From Halichondria panicea (lineage: Eukaryota; Porifera; Demospongiae; Suberitida; Halichondriidae), in NCBI RefSeq assembly GCF_963675165.1, contig NC_087379.1:5101442-5165441 (forward strand): a stretch of DNA of 64,000 nt, given 5' to 3'. The translations under genes and the position numbers were made by a program. Shown one piece after another: positions 11,204 through 22,028 of this stretch. Position 1 is the first letter of the stretch. Each line of letters opens with the position of its first letter. The notes under the pieces were generated by a model, which saw nothing but the letters and a program-made list of their open reading frames with translations, searched no databases and had not been told where the DNA came from.

Positions 11204-11871
11204 AGAAACACTTTCAGATGTCAGTTCTGGGTGACAAGTGAAGTAGGACAGTGGGAGGCAGCGGTCCAGTTCATGAGCTCCTTCTTTAAGAAGCAGATAC
11301 AAGTGGCAGAAGAATAGATGCAGAGGAGGAGGGACCCACGTCTTATTATGACCACTCCATAGATCAAGTGGAAGGGGCAGAATAAGTTGGAGATCAAGAT
11401 GCAAGCCGTCGCTAATAAACTCAATAACTTCCTACGAGCAGAGCCGGTGAGGGTGTGTGCTTGTGGAGGATATCATTCAGTTATCACTCTGAGTATCACA
11501 CGGTCACACTCACCACACAGTCCCACCCGAACAAGCTCTACCCTGATTAACTCGGTAATGACAGTGCAGAGAGTGCGATTGTTAGTAAATGCTATTGTGA
11601 TCTCTTTTGACAGTACGTGTATGTGGAAGCGTTTGTACGACCTCCACTTTCTGCGAGAGCCTGAGGAAGTGGCCAACAAGTGTCAGTGGGGGTTTAACCT
11701 ACGCCACCAAAGTACTGAGGTACATTTGTCCCTGTAATATGGTTTTGTTTGTGATTCTAAAGTGAGGTACACCTTCACTGGTGTTGTATGTCATGTAGGA
11801 AAGTTATCAACCACATAGATACCATAGAACCCTATACAAATGCAGGAAGGTACGTACATTATAATTATGCT
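11204..11871 (+). pseudogene. Eroded exon-like fragments of an unrecognised gene
   Basis: Three exon-like pieces lie in order on the plus strand. The first follows an acceptor at about 11203 and reads CQFWVTSEVGQWEAAVQFMS, but contains two in-frame stops before KMQAVANKLNNFLRAEP and a donor-like GTGAGG. The second (about 11614-11720, after TTTTGACAG) reads MWKRLYDLHFLREPEEVANK and ends at a GTACAT donor. The third (about 11801-11850) lies between TAG and GTACGT. The strings look protein-like and the splice signals are plausible, but the stops argue for a decayed gene. No family recognised. Confidence 0.28.
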
Positions 11872-12425
11872 GGTATTTTGGTATTATGCATGCTCTATCG
11901 TGTTCCCTCCGTAGTCATTAAAAATCACATGCGCATCTTATTCATTAAATTGTTGTGTATAGTGTGTGGACTGTTAAACTGCTCACTGCAAAACCATAAC
12001 AACATGTATTTGATCTACTACTAAAAGTTAACTTGAGTACCATACAGCATGTGCATGTGCAAGATGCAACTAAAGTTTCCTTCCGTGCTATAATAATACT
12101 TGCGATAGATCTATTATTCATAAGGTGTGTGTGTGTGTGTGTGTGCATTTTAGCTTGTGGTTTTTACAATTTTCACTTCATTTTCGTATAAATGTTGTGT
12201 TGTAATTGGTCTCATGCATGCATATAGCAATTAAAGTAGTACGCATCATCATAACAAACTATTCGGTACAAAGGACATATCACAGCACAGTCATATAAAT
12301 GTCTATCTTTCAGGCTAACAATAAAATTGCAAACAGCAGTTATTAGGCTAGAGTTCTAAAGAATGCATTGCCTACAAGAATTTATTAAAGTGGTATAATA
12401 TACTACAGCTAGCTATAGAGGCAGA

Positions 12426-15400
12426 TCACATTTCATTGTTCTTAGAGCCAATTTCTGTGTGTGTAACAATGGGACGACGGTTAACTCTTGGAGGGGGAGG
12501 GGCTTGTCTGTAGTCCTCTGTGGTGAGGGGGGCTAATTCATCCATGTAGGATAGTCTCAGCTGATCCGGCCTCGTGGCTGGTCTGATGATGGGAGGAGTA
12601 TTATAACGATCAGGGTCGGTTTCTTCCACTGCTCCATCAGTGTAAAGTGGGTCCATCGAGTCTGTTCGGTCATAGTCGTCTACTACTTCAAGAAGTTCAC
12701 TGTCATTGCTTTCATTGCTTAATAGCCGATACCTTTCCCAGTCATTGTTTGCTTGTCGAAATCTCCTGTTTGTAACACCAAATCCTAGGTTCTTTATGAT
12801 GTCCTCTAGTTTCAGGCATGTATTGCTTTTCTTGAGTACAAAATGATAAAAATGGTAGCAGAATGTTATCACAAATAGGGTGAATGATATAGCCATCGAA
12901 GTGTTCGTTAGTGCTGATTGGTCTGTTTTTGTATCTTTAACATAGAAGGTACCAAATGTTAAAATTGCAACATTGAGTAGATAGATAGTTTCAAGGGAAT
13001 CACAGAACATACTTTTATACAAATGATTATTCAGTAATTTCCAGCAAATAAGTCCAACTGATACAACCCCTGAATATAGAACAGGGAGAAACATGTCTGC
13101 AGCCATAGCAGCTACTAGATTATGAGCAATAAGAGCAAAGAGGAGCAATCCCACCCAGTAGCGATGCTTGGGAGTGAATGGAGCATGGTATGCATCCATG
13201 AAACCAATGTACTTTGTGTTTTTGGTCCATTTCGCTACTTTGGAACAACGTGGAAACCATTGCCCAAAAAAAGAAGTACAGTAAACAATCCACAAGCAGT
13301 GAGGATTATGGCAGCTGCTACAAACCGAGGGATGTGATCGTGACTGAAATATTGCACAGTGCCGTCGTACAACCAAACTGTATCAGTTGAACTATTTGGA
13401 TATTCCAAGACCCTGTGTTGCAGTGCAGCAATGATAAACCGTAACAGTTTGGAATACGAGAGGAGAATAAGTGTGCCTAAGGCAGCAACTGGGTTCCTGT
13501 TGGAGAGGAACTTTGCAAATGAGTTGAAATACTTGCTCAAAATGATAATAAAAAACATTAAAAGAAACAAGTAAGTGGGAAACGCAAGCTGAAGGAGTAC
13601 TTTTGCTTGAGACTTCATTCCATCGTAGAAGCATGTCTCGATTCCCAAGTCAAGATTCACCCATGATACAAAAACGGTTAAAAAGTTATTTAAACTAGGT
13701 ACGGCAATCGCTCTATTAGCTGCTAGCATGTTGGCGTAAAAAACAAGACTATGAATCTTTCCGGTTGCTACAGTAATGTTGAGAATTAAAATTAAAGCAA
13801 CTAGCAATATGCCAGCCAGTGCAAATGGTATTAGCAGAAGAAGGTAACTATTAGAGCATTGTTCACATCGTGACGTAGCCAATACAAGGCTTAGTCCTGG
13901 TTCACATTCTCCACACAAGACACCACTTCGATTGTGGGCACACTGTTCGTCAGGGTTGCTTAGACTGACGTTGACTGGTTTTTCTGTGCAGTAGTCAAAT
14001 GCACAGTTGCTAATAACATACCCTGTTTCGTTGGTGATGTTTATATATTCTATCCATTTGTTCGTATTACTTTCAAGCTTTATGGTACCATTTTCCTCAG
14101 AACAGTTTGTTATCTGATATTGTTGCAAGACTGGATCACAGTCACACCTACAAACAGTTGGGGACAGAATTGGTGTGAGTCCAATAGGGCATGTGCAGTC
14201 TAAAAAGGAAATATTGATAATATGTCTTGAAATTCCCAAATTTATACATGGACCATCAGCAGCATAGAGCTCCAATTGAGCAGAGCTGTCTTGTGAAAAT
14301 ACATTGTACTCTAATTCTGTGCAGTGGTTGCCAATTTTTAGTTCTGTCTGCCCTTCTTTAAGACGACCAACTCCACTCTCAGTGATAACAGAACTGTGAA
14401 TTGTGGCATTGATTGGATTTCCAACTTGGTCAACAGCCATAACACTGATTTTAAACGTGTGTCCTTTTTTTGTAGAGTCACTCCGTGAATAGTTACAAAA
14501 TTTTAATTGTACAGGAATAGAAGAGATCGATAGTGGTTCAGTGGAGAATTTTACTGTTTTATTAATATAGTCTAATCCATTTGAAAAATATTCAACACTC
14601 TGACTTGCTGTACACCTGTCCAACAGACCTCCATAGATCTGTGCTCCTGAATGAGTAGCTGTGTTGTTAGCCATGAACGTATTGAAATACTTTTTGCAAT
14701 AATCTCCTGAACCGTATGTATACAGTTTAATCGTTTGAATGAAGCATTCAGCAGCAATGGTTCGAGTAGATCCAGCATTATTTTCTGTGGCCCCTCCACA
14801 CGCACTCCTCTGCGTGTCATCTGCTACAAATAATCCCCCTCCATGCCGAGCTGAGTTGTGTTAATCATTAACTTTACACAAAACAGTTTCTTTGTTTGGA
14901 GTTTTTTAAAAAGGTACAGTTTCGAACTTTGCTCTAGGTATACTCCACCTCCTTTAGCGGTTGCTGTGTTTGAGTCAACGTTGACGTACGATTGAGTTAG
15001 TTTAATGGTTGTAGCTACTGCATGAATACCTCCACCATTCTCAGCATTGTTTTGAAAAATGTCACTTTGTTTATTAATAGATCTAGATCTACCATCACAA
15101 AGTAACGCAGATTGAAATACGATTCTGCTTGAATAAGCATAAATTCCTCCACCATCCTTTGCTGTGTTGTAAGTAATCTTTACTGGCTCATTTACGAAAA
15201 GTGTACTTTCTTGCAGAAATATCCCTCCTCCAGAGGCAGCCGTGTTGTTGGTGATGATTACCCCTTCTGTGTTAATAACCATTTCACTCTGGACAGCTTT
15301 GATAGCTCCACCAAACAAACCGCCATGATTGTTACTAAATCTTGTAGGTCCATTAAACTCAACTCGACTGTCAAAAGCATAGACAGGGCCATTGTTATTG

Positions 15401-16843
15401 CTGATAATGTTTTTTCCTGTGAATCTCACATTTGACTGCTTAATGTTCAAAATGACCACGCTTTTAGATCTAGTAATGTTAGTGTTATTGAGGATCAAGG
15501 TGGATGATTCAAAAACGTCAATTGATCCACCACTCTTGACAACTCTGTTGTTTGTTAGCGTACTGTCAAAGATGGATACATTACATGAGTGAATACAAAT
15601 TGCTCCACCAGTATGTTTAGCTCTGCAGTTTGTTATCGTGCTGTTAGAGATAATAGACACACTGCCTGAATTAACGTTAATTGCCCCACAAAATTGAGCT
15701 TTGTTGTTTGTCAACGTGCTGTTGAAGATTGACATCCTAATGCCTATGATAAAACTAATAGCTCCACCGTAGTTACCTATGTTGTTTGACAGCTCACAGT
15801 TTAAGATGGACACACTGCTTGACCTAACACAAATTGCTCCACCCCTCCCGGCCCTTAGCTTTGTTGCTTGTCAGCTCAGAGTCGGTGATAGACATACTGC
15901 CTTTGTCAACATAAATCGCTCCACCATCTTTAGCTTTGTTGTTTATGAGCTTACAGTTGGAGATGGAAATATTACTGCCTTTGTCAAGATAAATAGCTCC
16001 TCCATTTCACCCTTTAGCTTCGTTGTTTATCAGCTTACACTTGGAGATGGATACGTTACTGCCTGAGCCAATATGAATCGCTCCACCAAACTTGTTGTTT
16101 GTGAAGTTACACCGAGTGATCACTACAGTACCTGAGATCACTTCCACTGCTCCTCCGTTCATAGCATTGTTGTTGTTGAACTCTGTGTTGTTGATCAGAG
16201 TGTTGTTTGATTGAATGTAAACTTTACAGCCATCATTTCTAGTGAATACACCATGTGTTATGTTCACATAATTAGTCTCAATGTGCAGTGTCGGACCAGT
16301 AATCTTCCTAAAGCAAGTGCTCTCAATTGTTGCAGTTTGAGTATTCGCCATTTTAATTAGGTAAATTTCCGCTTGATCGAGTAACTTGAAGTCCGTAAAA
16401 TAGCAGTCCTTGATGTACACATTATGGACACTGTCAATGATGATCAAACTTTGATTAACGTTTGGTGGTGCAACATTCGCTCCGACAAAACCCAAGTACT
16501 CAAAACTCAATTCGGTGATATTAACAAAACGTATCACACAATTTTCATAAAGTCTGACTACAGGTGTACTTGTATTTTGGCCAGTGATATGCACGTGTGA
16601 GAAGTTCCGAATCAAAAATGGCTCAGTTAACACATGATCTCCAGGTAAAAAGCTCAAGGTGAGGTTTTCTCCAGATAACACGTCAGTTTTAACAAGCTGC
16701 TCAAGAGTGAAACAAGTTCCATTTCGATAGTCATGACACAAGTCGATTGAATCCACCGGCACAATGTGATAGTGCTCGCTGCTGGAAACAGTAGCTAGGG
16801 TCATTAGTAGCACTAACCAGCTAATAATATTTCCAGACAGCAT
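12426..16843 (-). pseudogene. Beta-helix (pmp-repeat-like) multi-pass membrane protein gene, broken by one stop and three frameshifts
   Basis: The most likely start is ATG 16841-16843, giving a signal peptide (MLSGNIISWLVLLMTLATVS) and a Cys-rich N-terminal segment. A long parallel beta-helix follows, with more than ten repeats of the type NNxAxxGGAIxV/NCxLTNN, matching the polymorphic-membrane-protein repeat known from Chlamydia and expanded in sponges. Next is a Cys-rich segment (CTCPIGLTPI, GVLCGECEPG) and about eight hydrophobic helices with motifs ETCFYDGM, LLSYSKLLRFII and DAYHAPF...YWVGLLLF, ending in an acidic, Pro-rich cytosolic tail. Disruptions: TGA at 16007-16009 inside a repeat, a shift near 15841-15858, a shift near 14855-14862, and a shift at a seven-base homopolymer near 13268-13276. 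All are 1-2 bp lesions in otherwise conserved sequence. Real pseudogene and assembly error both remain possible. Function of the family is unknown; a surface-sensor role is only inference. Confidence 0.8.
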
Positions 16844-17383
16844 ATCTGTGTTGTATGCATGTATGATGATGATTGTTAGCATGTAAAAAATAACGATGCG
16901 CCTCCCAGAATGGCTAATGCATATACCGTGTGGCGCAAAAATTCGAGGCACTTTATTTTCACTGTTTTCGAGGGTTAGCATCCTCCATGAAAATTGTTCA
17001 AACGGAACATAGCTAACAGCTAACACCACGTGCATTGACATACCAAGAAGCACACAATTTATTCAACGAAATGTTTTTGAGAGGCAGTTCCATGAATGTT
17101 TGTTAAGTACCTCTGAAATTTTGCGCTAGCTACACGGTAAATAGCTGTACAATGCATGCATGCCCTAATTATGTATTAGTCACTTTATAAGAATATTCAA
17201 CTCACTGTTTCATGGATGTTCTGTTTCACTACCTTAATTTTCTATTAGTCAATTATGCTCTAACAATGTGTCTTATAGTGATTTTGGCACTGGTGCTTTA
17301 CTCCCTTAAGTACATCCATGCATTGGATGTGGCATCCAATGCACTTAAGGGATAGGCATCCGATGCACTTAAGGTACCAGTTT

Positions 17384-18600
17384 AATCAATTAGCATGGCC
17401 ATCTGTGCTAACTCTGACATTTGAGATGATAATGCATGGGCCCAGCTGTCGGAATCATTCTGTTAGAAGCTAATATTGTGTGCAATGAGGCACCACATTG
17501 GAGATACGATTACTAGATATATCATTAATACATGTTATATTTGCCTTATTATTATAGTCAAGTTATGCCTCCTGATTTAATGATTATGTTATACCCGGTA
17601 GTTGCCAAATTTTGTTGAAAAAAACCAATAGGCTTTTTTTACATATACCTGCATTCAAGTGTTGTGGATATTTAATAATGTCCTCGCGCAGGACTGTTTT
17701 GTCACGATAAAATTAATGTCACAATCAAGCATTGTCTGTGTACGTGTAAGGAGGGCCTGATATTCACTGTTTCGAAGTGGGTAGATTCAATAGTAGTAAA
17801 ACTCTTTGTGTGTATTAGCCTCGTTCCCAGCCGAGTTGTTTCTAGCTAGGCGGTTCTATTAAACAAATCTGGGACCGAAGCTATGTGTATATATACCACG
17901 AAACCACGGATCTGGAGCCTGTGTACGATCACTTACATGCATGGTCAACTTCATTTAGTCATAGATATTGTACAGTGGTCAAGAGATTGCTTTACTGATG
18001 GCCTCATGCCGCTTCAGATTAATCACTGTCATTAATTAGCATGGCCATCTGTGCTGCATTTTTCTCTGACATTTGATATGATGATGGGTCCAGCTGTTGG
18101 AAGCGCTCTGTTAGAAACTAATTGTGCAATTAATGAGGCACCACATTGTGAGATACATATCGTAATACATGTTGTACTTTTGCTTCTTATAATTATAGTC
18201 AAGTTATGCATCCCGATTTAATTATGATTTTGTTATTAGTTGCCAAATTGTTTTTGAAAAAAAACCAGCACCACTAATAGGTTTTAAATTAACATATACG
18301 TACCTACATTCAGTGTTGGATATTTAATAATGTCCTCGCGCACAGTTAGACTGTTTTGTCACGATAATGACACAATCAAGCATTGTGTGTGTACATGTAT
18401 AAGGAGGGTATAGTCACTGTTTCGGAGTAGGTAGATTAAAAAACTCTTTGTAATTTACCTGTGTATAGTGCACGGGATAAACCACGAAACGATGGAGCCT
18501 GTGTATGGTCACTTACATGCATGGTCAGCTTCATTTAGTCATAGATTATTGCACAGTGGTCAAGAGATTGCTTTACTGATGGCTTCATGCCGCTTTTGTA
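17384..18600. repeat. Tandem duplication of a ~600 bp non-coding block
   Basis: Copy 1 (about 17384-18014) and copy 2 (about 18030-18597) share the same ordered landmarks: TTAGCATGGCCATCTGTGCT, GAGGCACCACATTG, ATTTAATAATGTCCTCGCGC, CACAATCAAGCATTGT, CTTACATGCATGGTCA and CAAGAGATTGCTTTACTGAT. They differ by many small indels, so the duplication is not recent. Neither copy has coding capacity. A run of about twenty G residues follows at about 18699-18718. Confidence 0.85.
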
Positions 18601-19228
18601 GTCAGCTTCCATGCTGCAAGTCTTAGAGTGGGTAGGAAGTGCATGGGGAAGCATCAAGGGAGAGAGAGTATAATTATGGTGGGAGAATGGGGAAGATTGG
18701 GGGGGGGGGGGGGGGGGGAGAGCTTGGAGGAACAGGGAAGCATGGGGAAAGTGTGGAAGCATGGAGGCTGATGGCCTTCCCTATGCTGCTGTAGAAAGTC
18801 TAAGAGTTAAAAATATGACTAAGCATTGTCTAAGTATACGAGTGCTCATTGCCGAATCAGCAAGAGAAAACTTGAGAAAATGACACCGATCATGGAGCTT
18901 CGCCACACACAACACAAGTAGCTAAACGTACTCTAGGTAATCTGGGTGAAACATTGACGTTCTCCTCTTTAGCAATGCAGATGTAAATAATTATGTACTA
19001 GTCTAAATAGATACTGTCTTCTGGTTCAGCTCCTTTGACAGGAAGGACAAACATTCGATCACATGGATCCAATGTTCCTACAGCTGGTAAGTGCAAATAG
19101 ATAAGGGTTGACACAAAGCAAACTGACATGACATGCATTAACCGATTAGCCGCGGTTATGATTTCATACGTAGTACCGCCCACCGCGGAACCAAAATCTA
19201 ATTAATTTTAAATTACTTTCATTATCAG

Positions 19229-20073
19229 CCCCTAGCAAAGAAAGATGCGTAGCTAAGAAGCAGTAGCAGTTTTCTGCAGGCAACTTTGTTGCAAACTAGT
19301 CTAGAATAGCTACTCTGCCAGGATCTCTAAGTTTTGAACGGAGGAGTATACCAGCCAAGGCCCCAGCGAAGGATCATTTCACAAGTAAGCTCTGTGTGTG
19401 TATAGCGATCATCATTTTCCTAGTTCAGCCTTTAGAAGCCTTTTGAGCTGATCTAATATGCTTGTCCACCTACCTAGATAGCCTCTGAGTGTGTGAAATA
19501 TACTGGAAGAGTAGCTTCCTGAGTTTAGAGCCTGTTTTTAGACTGTAGTCTACAACGTTTGATATTCAAATTATTTTATCTTTTTCAGCATTCGCCTCTA
19601 GCAAAGAAAGATGCATAACTTGGAAACAGTGACAGTTTTCTTTATTCAACTTCTTAGCAAAGTAGTCTACAGTAGTTACTGTGTCAGGATCTCCTGGTTT
19701 CCAACGAAACAGTCAACCAGCCAAGGGCCAGAGCAAGGGATCACTTCAGAGGTAAGCTTTGTGTGCGTATATAGCAAGCATTATGTAGCTAGTATAAGCC
19801 TTCAGAAGCCTCTGAGCTGATTTAATATGCTTATGCACTTGCCTAGATAGCTTATGAGTGTGTAAAGTATACTTGTGTAGAAGCTGAGTTAGTTTAGAGC
19901 CTGTTTTTAGAGTGTAGTGTACAGTGTTTGATATTTAATTTATTTGTTTCAGTGTGGCAAAGAAAGATGAACCCCTTAGTAGCAGTAACAGTTCTCTTCA
20001 AGCTACCTTGTAGTTCTATCTGAACAGTCGAAGAGTCAACCAGCCAAGGACAGAGCGAGAGATTACTTTAGAG
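19229..20073 (+). repeat. Three tandem exon-like units bounded by splice signals (period ~362 bp)
   Basis: Units at 19229-19384, 19589-19751 and 19953-20073 share GCAAAGAAAGATG near their start, CAGTTYTCTT-like middles and CCAGCCAAGG near their end. Each is preceded by a pyrimidine-rich tract ending in CAG (ATTATCAG, TTTTTCAG, TTGTTTCAG) and followed by a donor (GTAAGCT). The intervening spacers are also homologous (TAGAGCCTGTTTTTAGA...). Unit 2 has a short open frame from ATG 19611, but units 1 and 3 have early stops, so a coding role is unlikely. They may be duplicated non-coding exons of a transcript, possibly alternative 5' leader exons of the M13 gene that starts about 2 kb downstream on the same strand. 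Confidence 0.6.
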
Positions 20074-20308
20074 GTAAGCTTTGTGTGCGTATGATTATAC
20101 TATACGCTTACCTACGTAGCTTGTAAAGTATACTTGCTCCAGCAGTGTGTTGAAGCCCGAGTTTAAAATACAGAAGCCTATATATGTACGCTCAGCAGTT
20201 CAGCAGTGTTGCAATGTAAAGGTGTTATGCTTAGCTATCTGTTGGTCTCATCCACAATGTATTCTGTTAATAGCTGCATGTGTATTCACTTGATGCCCAC
20301 GTGTGTGC

Positions 20309-20343
<35 letters not shown>

Positions 20344-20489
20344 CCCGCCCGTGCCGTGTGTGCCCCCTGTGTGTGCCTGTGGCATGATACTTTATATGTG
20401 CTAACAATTTACATATTACCAGTGCTGCCAAAAGTTAATTCTTATGCCTAGGCTTGTGTGAAGTTTCTGCTTGCTTCCAAGGTTACAAT

Positions 20490-21210
20490 TCAATTAGGCT
20501 ACTACTCAATTAGGCTCACTACTCATTAGGCTCACTGTGTACATGTATGGTGGTTGATTGCATAATAATGTTCTGACCTTTTCAGGGGAAAGCAAAGGCT
20601 TGTTGGGCTTATGAGTGTACTGTTTACTTGTGTAAGGACATTTTATTCCCAACATAATAGGCTTGTTGGTTGTGTTATGCTCCCCAGCTAGGATTAGGTC
20701 ACAATTTGTCATTAGTTGGCTTGTTGGCTTGTGTGTTTGCCTGTGATATGCATTGTAATTCTTCTGTGCCCAAAGTTGAATCTTTTTATGAACTCCCAGT
20801 TTGTTGTAGGATCACAATTGCTTTATATGTGCCTATGAGTGCCATTGCATGTAAGTTTGCTTGTGGGAGCCTATACATAATTATGTCTAAGGTTGCATGA
20901 TTCATAATTATTTTTTGTCACCCTTGTATGAGATGTACTGTACTTTGTGTATGGCTGTTCTCAGTATACTTCTTTAGGTTTGTTGGCTTGTGAGTTAGTA
21001 CTGTGTTACATGTATCTACCCAATTTTTAGTGTGCTGTCTGTTATAGCAATTCAATTATAATTATGTGGCTGAATGTTATTATTCAATTTAGTGTGTGTA
21101 TTGATTGCAAGATAATCTTTTGATCTTATAGGCACCACCCTAAACAAAGGTTACATTTAAAATTCAATTCTTTATGGCTGGCTTGTTGGCTGGTGTTTGT
21201 CAGGTTCTGT
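20490..21210 (+). repeat. Dispersed short repeats of a GCTTGTTGG motif
   Basis: The core GCTTGTTGG or a close variant, often followed by GCTTGTG, recurs at about 20597, 20661, 20719, 20981 and 21180 in an otherwise gene-free stretch. A (GT)n microsatellite precedes it at about 20306-20340. No open frame of note. Confidence 0.45.
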
Positions 21211-21642
21211 GCTACTTGTGTGTAAGAACCATTGATTTTAGAGGTGATCTGCTTGGTTGGTAATACTCTTTCTTCCTCATGCAGGTCTGTAAAACTGCTA
21301 TCTGCCATGGAACCACCACCATCTTATGGGTCTGAGAAGTTCTACTCACTGTGACTACTATCCAGGATACCTAGGAGTACCTCATCCCCTATGTACAGAG
21401 GCCTCTTTGTCATTGTTGTACCATAGAATTAATTGTAATTGTATGTATTATAATGTATGTTCACTTTTGAGATTGATATTGAAATACAAATTTCACATGA
21501 AAATTTCAGTAAATTTTTGATTGCTAACCTATGGCGATCGGACTCAGTACGGCTTCTGTTGACCTTTGAGAGAAGCCTTGCAAAGCTGTGGAGCTCTGGA
21601 AGGTTGTAGCTCACCACAAATTAATTAAGAGTAGAGTAATGT

Positions 21643-21710
21643 GCGGTTGACGCTTCAAAGCGTCAACCGCGGCTACCAGCTATTCACGTATTGACGCTTC
21701 AAAGCGTCAA
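21643..21710. repeat. Paired perfect palindromes
   Basis: A 28 bp perfect palindrome at 21643-21670 (arms GCGGTTGACGCTTC) is followed at 21691-21710 by a second copy of its 20 bp core (TTGACGCTTCAAAGCGTCAA). The GCGTCAACCGCGGCTA segment follows each core. It could be a protein-binding site pair, a hairpin or a miniature element; it lies about 0.35 kb upstream of the M13 start codon. Confidence 0.7.
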
Positions 21711-22028
21711 CCGCGGCTATTCGGTTAATGTTATCACAAAGGAAGAAAACTGATCAGATAGGGAAAACTTCCCCTTCTGACGGCTGCTCGCGAGACTAAC
21801 TACATACTTGCCTCAATCAATTTAGGAAATGAATTGTGACCCCCAATGAATGTGGAGTTTTGTTAATGATCTTTACCTAACACAGCCTCTGGGATCGTTA
21901 CTATAAAATCCTCAATTTTAGTGTTGAGAGATAAGACTGGTTTACTTGAGTGGATTCACACAAGTCACGAGGCCAGACCATAGATTTGTTATCTTTATGG
22001 CCAGCAGACCGACGCGACCGCAGTATTA

